Shown piece after piece: positions 17,647-26,208 of a stretch of DNA of 54,242 nucleotides. How positions within the stretch are numbered: the stretch's first letter is position 1; each line of letters opens with the position of its first letter. The position numbers and the translations under genes are program-made. Source of the stretch: Paracoccaceae bacterium (GTDB taxonomy: Bacteria; Pseudomonadota; Alphaproteobacteria; Rhodobacterales; Rhodobacteraceae); contig PAQV01000061.1 of NCBI GenBank assembly GCA_002709405.1, positions 1-54,242 on the forward strand. Reading direction: 5' to 3'. A model generated the notes under the pieces. That model made no database searches, was not told the origin of the DNA, and saw nothing but the letters and a program-made list of their open reading frames with translations.

Positions 17647-18147
17647 TCAGGCGAGGGTCGTGGTCGTGCAATCGGTGACCAGCGAGACCGGGTCGATATC
17701 GACAAAGACATCGTCCTCGCCGCCACCGACCCGCCACATCAGCACCGCGAAGGACCCGTGGCGGTCCAGCACCGCCGCCGGCGCATGCCAGACGTTGCGC
17801 CCATAGATGACCCCCAGCGATCCCGGCACCACGAAGGCCTGCATCCGCGCCAGGTCGGGCGCCCCCTGCGCATCGGACGGCGCGACCGTGACCAGGTAGC
17901 GCGACACGTCCAGCGGCACGAAGGCCTGGGCCGTGTGGGGGTGCCTTTCCATCACGTCGAGCGTCATCGGCAGGGCCATCGGCGCCATGTGGTTGGTGTG
18001 AAACGCCGGTGTTCCATCAGGCCGGTCCGAGCCGAGATAGTCGGTGAACCCTTTGCGGGTTCCGGGCTCGGCCGGGCGGTCGATGACCGCCCCGAACGGC
18101 GCGAAAATGGCGGCCGTCAGACCAGTGTGCAAGGGGATTTCGATCAT
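17647..18147 (-). CDS. Ureidoglycolate lyase-like protein (AllA family)
   Basis: A 166-aa cupin-fold protein, normal length for AllA (about 160). It opens with IEIPLHTGLTAAIFAPFGAVID and has FHTNHMAP, MERHPHTAQAFVPL and the characteristic VIYGRNVWHAPAAVL. AllA converts ureidoglycolate to glyoxylate and urea at the end of allantoin breakdown. No allantoate amidohydrolase is visible nearby, so the partner enzymes may be elsewhere or the substrate may be a different ureide. It lies between the small AstE-domain protein and the Gfo/Idh gene in one minus-strand series, with a PuuE-like gene two places upstream of the AstE-domain gene. Confidence 0.85.
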   Translation of the reverse strand: MIEIPLHTGLTAAIFAPFGAVIDRPAEPGTRKGFTDYLGSDRPDGTPAFHTNHMAPMALPMTLDVMERHPHTAQAFVPLDVSRYLVTVAPSDAQGAPDLARMQAFVVPGSLGVIYGRNVWHAPAAVLDRHGSFAVLMWRVGGGEDDVFVDIDPVSLVTDCTTTTLA

Positions 18148-18206
18148 GTGGTCTCTTTCGGTTCCTGCGCGGGCGTCCTGAGCGCCCCGCGCCCGTCAAT
18201 GTGGCT

Positions 18207-18455
18207 TCAGGTGGCGGCAACGATCGGCCGCTCTCCCTGCACCTTGCAGAAAAAGCAGCACCAGTCCCCGCTGTTGATATTGGCCAGCGCCCGCAGCCCG
18301 AAGAACATGCCGTCCTCGGGGGCGATGATCCGGCCCATCTCGTCGCCGAAGATGTTCACGATCGTCCCGATCAGGTCACCCTTCTTCATCATCGTCAGAA
18401 AGCCGACGCCCTCGGGCGTGGCGGATCCGACGGTGATTTCTGTTGCCGCACCCAT
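18207..18455 (-). CDS. 82-aa stand-alone C-terminal domain of the AstE/aspartoacylase family
   Basis: This small protein matches only the C-terminal lipoyl-like domain of M14 deacylases (succinylglutamate desuccinylase/aspartoacylase): KKGDLIGTIVNIFGD, then RIIAPEDGMFFGLRALANINSGD. The catalytic zinc-peptidase domain is absent. It ends with an unusual cysteine cluster, WCCFFC (residues 69-74). The ATG follows the VOC stop by 2 bp and GGGG lies upstream, so it looks like a translated, coupled gene, not debris. No trace of the missing domain is seen upstream. Its role is unknown; a regulatory or metal/redox subunit is one possibility. Confidence 0.75.
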   Translation of the reverse strand: MGAATEITVGSATPEGVGFLTMMKKGDLIGTIVNIFGDEMGRIIAPEDGMFFGLRALANINSGDWCCFFCKVQGERPIVAAT

Positions 18456-18457
18456 GA

Positions 18458-18943
18458 TCAGATCCCCTGCACTTCGTTGTATTTCTTCAGCTCTTCGTCG
18501 GAGTAGACCTGCATGAACTCGATCTCGATCCCCCCAGCATCATTGTCGAGAAACGCCACGTAGCCTTCGGGGTGCGGGTGCGAGCCATAGACGCCGCAGG
18601 GCTTGCACAGCCGCAAGGTGCCGCCCTGGGCCTCGGCATGGGCCAGGGCCTTGTCGATGTCGCCAACCTCGTAGCAGATGTGATGCAGGCCCTCGCCGCC
18701 CCTCTCCTTGATCCAGGCGTCGAACCGGCCGCCCTCGTCCATGCTTTCGCACAGCTGGTACTCGATGCCGCCCAGGTCGAAGATCGCCACGCGGTTTCGG
18801 GACTTTTCGTATTCGTGGATGGTCGAGCCCGCGTCCACGTCCAGGAACTTGGCATAGGCCTCCAGCGCCTTCCTTGCGTTCTTCACGGCGAAGGCCATGT
18901 GCTTGATGGATTTGACGTTCGGGTTAGACGAGATGTTGGTCAT
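18458..18943 (-). CDS. VOC-superfamily protein (glyoxalase / methylmalonyl-CoA epimerase-like)
   Basis: A 161-aa protein with two paired beta-alpha-beta-beta-beta modules. Candidate metal ligands are His in KHMAFAV (residue 15), Glu in IEYQLCES, His in GLHHICYEV and Glu in GIEIEFMQ, the usual H-E-H-E order. Members isomerise, epimerise or cleave small oxo or CoA compounds. It is tightly coupled to the small AstE-domain gene downstream. It fits a lyase or epimerase step on a ureide or 2-oxo intermediate, but the reaction cannot be assigned. Confidence 0.87.
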   Translation of the reverse strand: MTNISSNPNVKSIKHMAFAVKNARKALEAYAKFLDVDAGSTIHEYEKSRNRVAIFDLGGIEYQLCESMDEGGRFDAWIKERGGEGLHHICYEVGDIDKALAHAEAQGGTLRLCKPCGVYGSHPHPEGYVAFLDNDAGGIEIEFMQVYSDEELKKYNEVQGI

Positions 18944-19053
18944 GAATGGCTTCCGTGGGTTCGGCCCGCATGCAGGCCGTTAGGGATGTCGCGGGCGGGC
19001 CGGCACAAGGTGCGGCTGATGGTGGTCATCGGGTGGTGGCCATCAGGTGGCGG

Positions 19054-20007
19054 TCATGGCGTGGCCGGATACTGGCTGCGCCAATGGGTGGCGATGTCGA
19101 TGCGCCGGCAGATCCAGGCCTGTTCTCTGGCCTGCACGTAGTCGAGGAACCGGGCCAGCCCGGCGACCCGCGACGGGTGGCCAAGGATGCGCGCGTGCAT
19201 GCCGACGGACATCATCCTGGGGTTGACGGCGCCTTCGTCGTAGAGCGTGTCGAAGGCATCGCGCAGCATCGCGAAGAAGTCGTCGCTGTTGGCAAGGCCC
19301 CCTGACAGGATCTTGGTGTCGTTGTTGACCATCGTGTAGGGCACCACCAGGTGCGGCTTGCCCGCGGCCGACACCCAGTACGGCAGGTCGTCGGCATAGG
19401 AATCGCTGTCGTAGAGAAAACCGCCCTCTTCGGCCAGCAGCCGCCGGGTGTTCACGCTGGGCGAATAGCGGCAGTACCAGCCCAGCGGGCGCTTGCCGAA
19501 GGTCCGGGTCAACGAGGCCACGGCATCGGCAATCGCCTTGCGCTCGGCCTCCTCGTCCAACATGTAATGTTCCTCCCAGCGGTTGCCGTGACAGCACACG
19601 TCCCAGCCGCTCTCGCGCACCATGTCCGCGACCTGGGGGTTCAGCTCGAAGGCCTCTGCGCAGCCGAAGACCGTCAGGGGCAGCCCGCGCGACTGGAACG
19701 CCCGGGCGATCCGCCAGACGCCCACCCGGCTGCCGTATTCGTACATGCCTTCGGCAGCCAGGTCCCGCGCGCCCTCGGGCACCCGGGGGGCCGAGACCTC
19801 GGTCAGGGCCTTTTCCGACCGGCCATCGCCGTGCCCGATCGAATATTCCGACCCCTCTTCATAATTCAGCACGAAATTCAGGGCGATCCGGGCCCCGCCC
19901 GGCCAGTTGGCGGCAGGAGGCGTGGGGCCGTAGCCGATGAAATCCCGTTCCAGGTGGGTCGCGGTGATGCGCCCGCCGGCCGTGTTGTTCGAATTTGAAA
20001 CCGTCAT
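19054..20007 (-). CDS. Polysaccharide deacetylase-family, PuuE-like allantoinase
   Basis: A 317-aa NodB-fold protein. Motifs close to PuuE are NFVLNYEEGSEYS, HGDGRSEK, MYEYGSRVGVWRI, CCHGNRWEEHY and YRYSPS-like RYSPSVNT. PuuE-type proteins hydrolyse the hydantoin ring of (S)-allantoin without metal, and relatives act on other cyclic amides. The presence of an AllA-like gene three places downstream supports a ureide route. The start at 20007 gives a family-typical N-terminus. The sequence between its start and the SBP pseudogene end (20171) holds no gene. Confidence 0.87.
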   Translation of the reverse strand: MTVSNSNNTAGGRITATHLERDFIGYGPTPPAANWPGGARIALNFVLNYEEGSEYSIGHGDGRSEKALTEVSAPRVPEGARDLAAEGMYEYGSRVGVWRIARAFQSRGLPLTVFGCAEAFELNPQVADMVRESGWDVCCHGNRWEEHYMLDEEAERKAIADAVASLTRTFGKRPLGWYCRYSPSVNTRRLLAEEGGFLYDSDSYADDLPYWVSAAGKPHLVVPYTMVNNDTKILSGGLANSDDFFAMLRDAFDTLYDEGAVNPRMMSVGMHARILGHPSRVAGLARFLDYVQAREQAWICRRIDIATHWRSQYPATP

Positions 20008-20170
20008 GGGGTCTGGCCGCAGGTCCTTTTGGCGTCACGGCGCGCAGCGCGCCGCTTCTTGCTGGTGGGGCCGAGCCGGTGGCGCGTGCAACGCGGATTG
20101 CGCCGCCACCGTTTCGGTCAGTCTGGTCCGGGCCGGCGGCATCATGCGATGGCCGGCCCGGACCCGTGGA

Positions 20171-21110
20171 TCATTCCGCCGCTTCGACGGCGTACATGTG
20201 ACCTGCCAGTTGCCCGGAGCGAAACGCACGCCGGTGATGGCCGAGGAATACACGATCGTCTGGATCTGGTTGTGCGCAGCCATGTAGATCGCTTCATCCA
20301 TGATCAGTTTCTGGATGTCCTGGTCGCGCGCATCGCGCTCTTCCACGCTGTCGGCCGAGGCCGCCTGGGCCAGCATGGACAGGTAGTGGATCGACAGCGG
20401 CTCTCCGTCTTTTTCGCGGATGCCGTCATCGCCCATGGTCCAGCCCGCCCCGTCCAGCATTGCGGCGGCGCTTTCGGGATCATAGGGGTAGGAATCCTCG
20501 ACGCCGTCCCGGTAGCTGGGCGTGGTGGTGGCCAGCGGACCACAGGCCGCATCGGCCATGCCGAAGAACTCGGGCGCCCAGGTGTCTTCGGGGTTCCGCT
20601 CCGGGATGACATCCTTGCCCTTTTCCCAGGACTCGAACTTGAACAGGCCGGTGCCGACCGAGGCCTGTCCAAAGGCCGTGTTGCCCATGGTTTCGACCGC
20701 CGTCCGGCTGACCGGCGACAGCGAGGCCTGAACCAGCGTGTTCGGCGCGATCGGGAACGGACGGGTGCAATTGATGCGGATTTCCAGCGGCCCATGCACG
20801 TCGCTGTCCTTGTTGGGTCCGATCTGGTCCACCGCGACCATGGACCCGGTGGCCGGATCCTGAATGGAATCGTAGATGAATGTCACCGCATCCGCGTTGA
20901 ACGGGGTGCCGTCGTGAAAGGTCACGGCCTCGTGCAGTTGCAGGGTGATCGACATGTTGTCCTCGCCCATGTCTCAGCTTGTCGCCAGGCCGGGGTAGAC
21001 GTTGCCGTGTTCACCCGCGGCGATCCGCCGGTCGAAGAATTGCCGGATGACCTGCCTCTCGTGGCGCGACTGGGTCACGCGGGGGTCAAACAGGGACTCC
21101 GAACTGTTGT
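20171..21110 (-). pseudogene. Remnant of a family-5 substrate-binding protein, fused to an SDR fragment
   Basis: The frame from about 21110 encodes the start of a mature binding protein (SLFDPRVTQSRHERQVIRQFFD...GNVYPGLATS) without its signal peptide. It hits TGA at 20974-20976 where relatives have Trp (ATSW), then resumes in the same frame with VTFHDGTPFNADAV. Around PLSIHYLSMLAQ it jumps to the C-terminal region (DARDQDIQKLIMDEA), so much of the centre is missing. Near 20199-20203 one base is lost. The shifted frame gives MYAVEAAE and the probable original stop at 20171-20173. At least four separate lesions make this clearly dead. Confidence 0.88.
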
Positions 21111-21495
21111 CCTCGGCCGCGAGCGGCCGCGACAGGCCCTCGATCCCGAATGTCGACGCGCAATAGGTCGAGGCCCTGGGCCCGCCCCGCACGCCTGCAT
21201 TGCTGGAGACAGTGATGATCGCCCCACACTTGCGCGCCTTCATCCCGGCGGCCACAGCGCGGGTGCGCAGGAAGGGCGCGCGCAGGTTCACCGACATCAG
21301 CTGATCCCAATCCTCGACCGAGACCTCCTCGACCGGCTGGAAGAAGATGATCCCGGCATTGTTCAGCAGGATGTCGACGCGCCCCGCCTCGGCTTCGATG
21401 GCCCCCTCCCCGGCATAGGCGATGGCCGTGGCGCGCCCCATGCCCCGCGCGGCGCCGGTGACAACGGCGACCTTCCCCTGCAGCTTGCCTGTCAT
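21111..21495 (-). pseudogene. Truncated SDR-family dehydrogenase fragment
   Basis: It starts with an ATGA overlap to the intact SDR upstream and shows TGAARGMGRAT. About 45 residues are missing between AYAGEGA and IEAEAGRVDILLNNAG, an in-frame internal deletion. The catalytic motif reads YCAST where YCASK is expected, so the catalytic lysine is lost. After LSRPLAAE (about residue 128) the sequence switches to the binding-protein remnant, so the C-terminal half is gone. Confidence 0.85.
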
Positions 21496-22256
21496 GTCGC
21501 GACCCGCCCGCCGTCGATCAGCAGGCCGATGCCCGTGACGAAGGACGATTGCTGCGAGGCCAGGAACAGCACCGCCTCGCTGATCTCGTCTCCGGTGCCC
21601 ATGCGCTTCATCGGGATCATGTCCCGCCAGGCCTTGTCATGGGCATCCAGGTCGGTGGCCTTGGCCCGGCTGCGCTGTTGCATCGGCGTGTCGATCGGGC
21701 CGGGGTTGATGGCATTGCAGCGGATGTTCCGCTCGGCATATTCGACGGCGATCACCCGGGTCATCGACATGACCCCGCCCTTTGACGACGCGTAAGACAC
21801 GTTGCCGCCGACATTCGCGAAGGCCGCCACCGACGAGTTGTTGACGATGGTCCCACCCCCATTGCGCAGCAGCGCCGGCAGGGCGTGCTTGCAGCCGAAG
21901 AACGTGCCCTTGAGGTTCACGCTGATGACCTTGTCGAACAGCTCTTCCGTCACCTCGCAGGTGGGCGTGCGCGGCTGGCTGATCCCGGCATTGTTGAAGA
22001 TCGTGTCCAGCTTGCCGTACGTGTCCTCGGCCGTTGCGACCAGCGCCGCGACCTCGGCCTCCTTGGACACGTCGCAGGGCTGAAAGGTGATCGTGCCGCC
22101 CGCGGCCTCGACCTCGGCCACGAGCGAGGCACCCTGTTCGGTGTTGATGTCCCCCACCACGACCGATGCGCCTTCGCGGGCGAACAATGCCGCCGTCGAC
22201 CGCCCCATACCTTCAGCGCCACCCGTGATGACGGCCACCATGCCTTCCAGTCTCAT
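21492..22256 (-). CDS. SDR-family NAD(P)-dependent oxidoreductase
   Basis: A 254-residue classical short-chain dehydrogenase. The cofactor motif TGGAEGMG is at 11-18, NNAG at 88-91, and the catalytic set S142, Y155, K159 (YASSK) is intact. The GGRVAT C-terminus is usual. The ATG at 22256 is chosen over the longer frame because the family starts about six residues before the TG motif. Two TTGT-N3-ACAA operators lie in the divergent gap upstream, the nearer one 49 bp before the start. It heads the minus-strand series to 16525. Likely oxidises an alcohol intermediate of the regulon pathway. Confidence 0.9.
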   Translation of the reverse strand: MRLEGMVAVITGGAEGMGRSTAALFAREGASVVVGDINTEQGASLVAEVEAAGGTITFQPCDVSKEAEVAALVATAEDTYGKLDTIFNNAGISQPRTPTCEVTEELFDKVISVNLKGTFFGCKHALPALLRNGGGTIVNNSSVAAFANVGGNVSYASSKGGVMSMTRVIAVEYAERNIRCNAINPGPIDTPMQQRSRAKATDLDAHDKAWRDMIPMKRMGTGDEISEAVLFLASQQSSFVTGIGLLIDGGRVAT

Positions 22257-22304
22257 GACTCTCTCGTGATCCAACACGTTTCCCCGGAACCTATCACTGT
22301 ATAT

Positions 22305-22315
22305 TTGTATTACAA
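22305..22315. promoter_or_regulatory. GntR/FCD-type operator TTGTATTACAA, site 1
   Basis: TTGT-ATT-ACAA, flanked by T and T. It lies 49 bp upstream of the SDR start at 22256. It matches the TNGTNNNACNA consensus known for FadR-subfamily GntR proteins. One of seven copies in the window. Confidence 0.75.
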
Positions 22316-22425
22316 TCTGAAAGTTCCTGGTTTTGTCGGTGGCAGGTGCAACTGCCAGTGCGACAGGCAATCGGTGCTGTGCGTTCAGGTTCGAAACAGA
22401 GTTGCCGCACAGCGAAATTTTAATA

Positions 22426-22436
22426 TTGTATTACAA
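22426..22436. promoter_or_regulatory. GntR/FCD-type operator TTGTATTACAA, site 2
   Basis: Identical in all 11 bp to site 1, with ATTGT at the left half. It lies 165 bp upstream of the monooxygenase ATG at 22601. Confidence 0.75.
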
Positions 22437-22600
22437 ACTTACAAAGTTACTCTGCCCCTGCGATTGCAGCGGGCAAAGGTTGCGTCGGGCGCCGGACCCG
22501 AAGGCCCGCCCACGCTCCAGGCCGCTGCCTTGCCCGGGGTTGCCGGCACCGAAACACGTTGAATTTCCGTCGCTTATTCTGGGGCTTAAGGAGAACCTCA

Positions 22601-23926
22601 ATGACCAAACGCCAGATGCACCTGGGCTTTGCGATGTACAATTACGGCACCCATGCCGGCGGCTGGAAGCTAAGCCAGCATGACATCGCCACCAACATCG
22701 CCCATTTCGTCAAGCTGGCCCAACGGGCCGAGGCGGCGAAGTTCGACATGATCTTCCGGGCCGACGCGCCCAGTTCGCGGATCGAGGACCTGGACATCCG
22801 GGCCCGCAATCCCGGGCTGAACAACGCGATGGAACCGCTGATGTTCTTTTCGGCGCTGTCGCAGGCCACCACCCACATCGGGCTGGCCTCGACCCTGTCG
22901 ACCACGTTCAACCCTCCCTACAACCTGGCCCGCCAACTGGCGACGCTGGACCACATCAGCGGCGGACGGGCGGCCTGGAATGCGGTGACCTCGGCGCATC
23001 CGGAAACCGCCCACAACTGGGGGATGGACGATCTGCCACCCAAGGCCGAGCGCTATGCCCGGGCCCGCGAATTCGTCGAGGTGGTGAAGCGGCTGTGGGA
23101 CACCTACGAGGACGACGCCATCCTGCATGACGTCGACGGTGGCTATTACTTCGACCCCGACAAGCTGCACATCACCGATTTCGAGGGCGAGCACATCAAG
23201 CTTTACGGCGCGCTGAACGTCGCCCGCTGCCCGCAGGGGCGGCCGGTGATGATCCAGGCGGGCGCCTCGCCTGACGGGCTGGATTTCGCGGCCCACGAGG
23301 CCGAGGTCATCTTTGCCATGACCAGCACGCTGGAGAAATCCAAGCAGTTCTACGCCGACATGAAGGCCCGCACCGTGGCGGCCGGACGCGGCGAGAACGC
23401 CCTGAAGATCGTGCCCGGTCTGAACGTCATTGTCGCCGACAGCCGGGCCGAGGCCGAGGCCCGCTACCGGCGTCTTGAGGACCTCACACCGGACGACGTG
23501 AAGGCCCAGCATTTCTCGCAGCAGACCAGCATCAACGTGGTCGGCCTGCCGATGGATGAACCGGTGCCGCTGGAGGTCATCCCGCCCAGCACGCGCATGA
23601 TCAAGTCGTTCTTCGAACGCGGGATCGAGCTGATCGAGACGCGCCGGACCCTGCGCGAGATCGTGCAGGAATATTCCTTCCGGCCGAATGCGGTCGTGAT
23701 GGGCACGGCGGCCGAGATCAGCGACCACATGGAAGAATGGATCGACGAGAACGCCGCCGACGGGTTCAACGTCATCACCCCCTACGGGGCCGAGGGCTTC
23801 TATGATTTCTGCGACCAGGTCATCCCCGAGCTTCAACGGCGCGGGCGGTTCCGGACCGAATATTCGGGCCCGACCCTGCGCGACCATTTCGGGCTGGAAC
23901 GCCCCGAATGGCGCGCCTACGACTGA
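22601..23926 (+). CDS. FMN-dependent monooxygenase, NtaA/SnaA/DszA family
   Basis: A 441-aa bacterial-luciferase-fold monooxygenase that uses reduced FMN supplied by a separate reductase. Family features include the N-terminal HLGFAMYNYGTHAGGW, the LDHISGGRAAWNAVTS stretch (LDxxSxGRxxWNxVTS is diagnostic), NWGMDDLP, RPVMIQAGASPDG, and the C-terminal RRGRFRTEYSGPTLRDHFGL. The ATG at 22601 follows AAGGAG 9 nt upstream. Relatives oxidise nitrilotriacetate, EDTA, sulfone or pyrimidine-type substrates, cleaving C-N or C-S bonds. No flavin reductase gene is visible in the window. Control by the two upstream operators is inferred. Confidence 0.92.
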   Translation: MTKRQMHLGFAMYNYGTHAGGWKLSQHDIATNIAHFVKLAQRAEAAKFDMIFRADAPSSRIEDLDIRARNPGLNNAMEPLMFFSALSQATTHIGLASTLSTTFNPPYNLARQLATLDHISGGRAAWNAVTSAHPETAHNWGMDDLPPKAERYARAREFVEVVKRLWDTYEDDAILHDVDGGYYFDPDKLHITDFEGEHIKLYGALNVARCPQGRPVMIQAGASPDGLDFAAHEAEVIFAMTSTLEKSKQFYADMKARTVAAGRGENALKIVPGLNVIVADSRAEAEARYRRLEDLTPDDVKAQHFSQQTSINVVGLPMDEPVPLEVIPPSTRMIKSFFERGIELIETRRTLREIVQEYSFRPNAVVMGTAAEISDHMEEWIDENAADGFNVITPYGAEGFYDFCDQVIPELQRRGRFRTEYSGPTLRDHFGLERPEWRAYD

Positions 23927-23981
23927 CCCCTGCCTCCAGGCTCTGCCATTAGGTTCTGCACCCAGGGCGGGGGCGAAGACG

Positions 23982-24692
23982 TCAGCGCAGGTGCTTGCGC
24001 TTGGTCCGGGCGATCTGCAGCATGTGGTCTTCCAGCAGGGCCTGAAGATCCGCCTCGGTCACCGGGTGGGCGACGATGTCCAGGATCCGGTCGCGCAGCT
24101 CTTCGTGCTGGGTCGGGATGGCATCCAGGTCGTCGTCGCGGAACCGGTCGAAATTGAAGATGATCAGCACATGCCGCGCGATGGCATCCCACAAGGTGCC
24201 GACAATGGCGTTGCCGGCCGCCTCGCGGATCGTGCGGTGAAACTGCAGGTCCGCCAGCAACGAGGCCCGCACGTCGCCCGCCCTGGCCGACCGGCGCATG
24301 TCCTCGATCGCCCGGTCGAGCTCTGATATGTCCGCCGCACCAGAGCGCCAGTTCGCGATGGCATCCCGCAACAGGATGGTTTCCAGCGACAGGCGCACTT
24401 CCAGGATCTGCTGGGTCACCTCGGGGCCGAAATCGGTAACCCGGTAGCCCTTGAACCCGCCGCCGCTTAGGATGCCCTGGGCATGCAACACCCGCAGGGC
24501 CTCGCGGATCGGCACCCGGCTGACCCCCAGCCGCGAGGTCAGCGACGATTCGACGATGCGTTCGCCGGGAAGGATGTGCCGGGTGGAAATCGCCTCGGCG
24601 ATGGAATCCGCCACACTGTCAGCCAGCGAAATGCGTTTCGGCTGGCGCAGGGGATCGGGGGTCGCGATATCGTCCATCGTTTTCACCGCCAT
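23982..24692 (-). CDS. GntR-family regulator, FadR/FCD subfamily (copy 1)
   Basis: A 236-aa regulator. The winged HTH spans about residues 20-85 (LTSRLGVSRVPIREALRVLHAQGIL holds the recognition helix), and the FCD domain follows. The FCD metal-binding pattern is visible: D and H in LADLQFHRTIREAAGN, H in TQHEELRDRI and H in EDHMLQIART. Such proteins bind a small acid ligand through the metal and lose DNA affinity. The start has AGGAAGG about 5 nt upstream. It converges with the monooxygenase gene. It is one of two candidates for the TTGT-N3-ACAA operators. Confidence 0.93.
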   Translation of the reverse strand: MAVKTMDDIATPDPLRQPKRISLADSVADSIAEAISTRHILPGERIVESSLTSRLGVSRVPIREALRVLHAQGILSGGGFKGYRVTDFGPEVTQQILEVRLSLETILLRDAIANWRSGAADISELDRAIEDMRRSARAGDVRASLLADLQFHRTIREAAGNAIVGTLWDAIARHVLIIFNFDRFRDDDLDAIPTQHEELRDRILDIVAHPVTEADLQALLEDHMLQIARTKRKHLR

Positions 24693-25010
24693 GACTGCCT
24701 TCCTGTATTCTTGTCTGTTATTAACTGTTCCGCCACCCTCTGTTGGGCAGGCGGCCGGGCCAATCGTGTCAGCTTTCCGAATTCCGGGGATCGGACACCG
24801 CAGATCCAGGTCGTTTCCGCATGTGCAATCGCCTTGAATTCACTGTTCATTCTCCCGCGCGCATATGTCCTGGGACAAACCTTCCCCAGCATCTGCATCA
24901 CTTTGCCGCCGCAGCTGTCCTTGCGGCCAATCGGTATACGATCAGACTGTAGCCTGTGCTGCGGATGACTATTGCAGTAAATTTCAGCTATCCACAATCA
25001 CATCTTCGCA
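24693..25010. other. 318-bp gap upstream of the GntR gene
   Basis: This gap lies between the GntR start (24692) and the stop of the ATPase pseudogene (25011). It should hold the GntR promoter. I saw a lone TTGT half-site near 24713 but no full TTGT-N3-ACAA operator, so autoregulation through that site is not evident. No gene recognised. Confidence 0.5.
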
Positions 25011-26207
25011 TCACGGCGAGGTCGCGACGAAATGGCCTGCCCCGACCTCGCGCAAGGGCAGGATGACCGGATCGTCCACCACGCGGCGCATGGGGCTGGG
25101 GATTTCCCCGCTCAGAAGGGTGCGCCGGATCTCGCGTCCGGGCTCGGCCACGGGTACGGCGGACAGCAGCTTGCGGGTATTCGCGTGCTGCGGATTGCCG
25201 ATCACGGCCTGGCGCGGCCCGTATTCGACGATCTGGCCCAGGAACATCACGGCGCCCCTGTGGCTGACCATTTCGACCACGGCCATGTCGTGGCTGATAA
25301 AGACATGGGACACACCGGTTTCAGCCTGCAATTTCATCAGCAGCTGGATGATCTGCGCCTGGATCGACACGTCCAGGGCCGATACGGATTCGTCGGCAAT
25401 GATCACTTTCGGATCCGAGGCCAGCGCCCGTGCAATGCAGATCCGTTGCCGTTGGCCGTCCGAGAACTGGTGCGGATACCTGGAGGCATCCGCCGCCCTC
25501 AAACCGACCTTTTCCAGCAATTCGCCCACCCGGGCAGAAATCGCCTTGCGCGTGTCCAGCAGCCGGTGGATTTTGATCGGCTCGGTAATGCCGCCCCCCC
25601 ACCGTCCAGCGCGGGTTCAACGAGGCAAGGGGATCCTGGAATACCGAATGGACCTGCTGGGCCAGCTTGCGCTTCTGGCCTGCGGCCATGCGCGCGTAAT
25701 CGCGGCCCTCGAAATGGATGCTGCCCGCGGACGGCTGGACAAGCTGCTGGATCATGCGCCCGATCATAGATTTCCCACCGCCGGATTCGCCCACCAGCGC
25801 CAGGGTTTCGCCCGGGTAAAGATCCAGGCTGACCTGTTCGGCGGTGTGGATATTGTCGGTGACGCGGCCCGGGACGTCATGGCGCACGGCAAAGCGGGCC
25901 GACAGGTTGTCCAGGCACAGGATCGGGCTGCGCTAATCGGCCGTGTCCTGCACATGGGTGTCGCCGAAAGGTCAGCTGGCCGCGGTCGATGCGCCCACCG
26001 GAACAGGGCGTCGGGCCCATCGCCGCCCAGGGCCGTGATCGACTTGCCCGACCCGGATTTTCCAACGATCGCAAGGGCCTGTCCGGGCATCAGGTCGAAA
26101 TCCAGTCCGCGCACAGCAACGTTGCTGCCAAGGCCCTGCCTGAAGGACACGGTCAGGTCGCGCACGGACAAAAGCGGCGCATCTCCGGTGGGCCGTGTGG
26201 TATCCAT
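25011..26207 (-). pseudogene. Collapsed two-domain (GsiA-like) Opp ATPase gene
   Basis: From the ATG at 26207 the first ATPase domain starts normally (PLLSVRDLTVSF, Walker A GKSGSGKS). It loses frame soon after ITALG, and nearly all of domain 1 is missing. A second domain begins after an in-frame stop near 25934 (SPILCLDNLSARFAV) and has Walker A GESGGGKS. It shifts frame in a run of seven G (plus-strand C run about 25594-25600) at NPRWTVGG, then continues in the other frame with [33 protein letters not shown] and ISHD to the stop at 25011. Two ATPase domains in tandem identify a GsiA-type fusion. Several lesions rule out function. Confidence 0.83.
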
Positions 26208-26208
26208 G

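Larger units (their letters stand above)
22257..22600. promoter_or_regulatory. Divergent AT-rich regulatory gap between SDR and monooxygenase genes
   Basis: This 344-bp gap is noticeably AT-richer than its neighbours around 22290-22450. It carries two identical operators (22305-22315 and 22426-22436), 121 bp apart start to start, which could let one regulator bridge both divergent promoters. No gene is seen in it. Confidence 0.65.

Noticed and set aside
20035-20170. C-terminal tail of the binding-protein remnant beyond 20171
   Set aside because: It appears only because of the one-base loss near 20200. The tail is out of frame and low in complexity, so it is not a real domain.
24708-24730. 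TTGTCTGTTATTAAC as an autoregulatory operator of the first GntR gene
   Set aside because: Only the left half matches; there is no ACAA three bases later.
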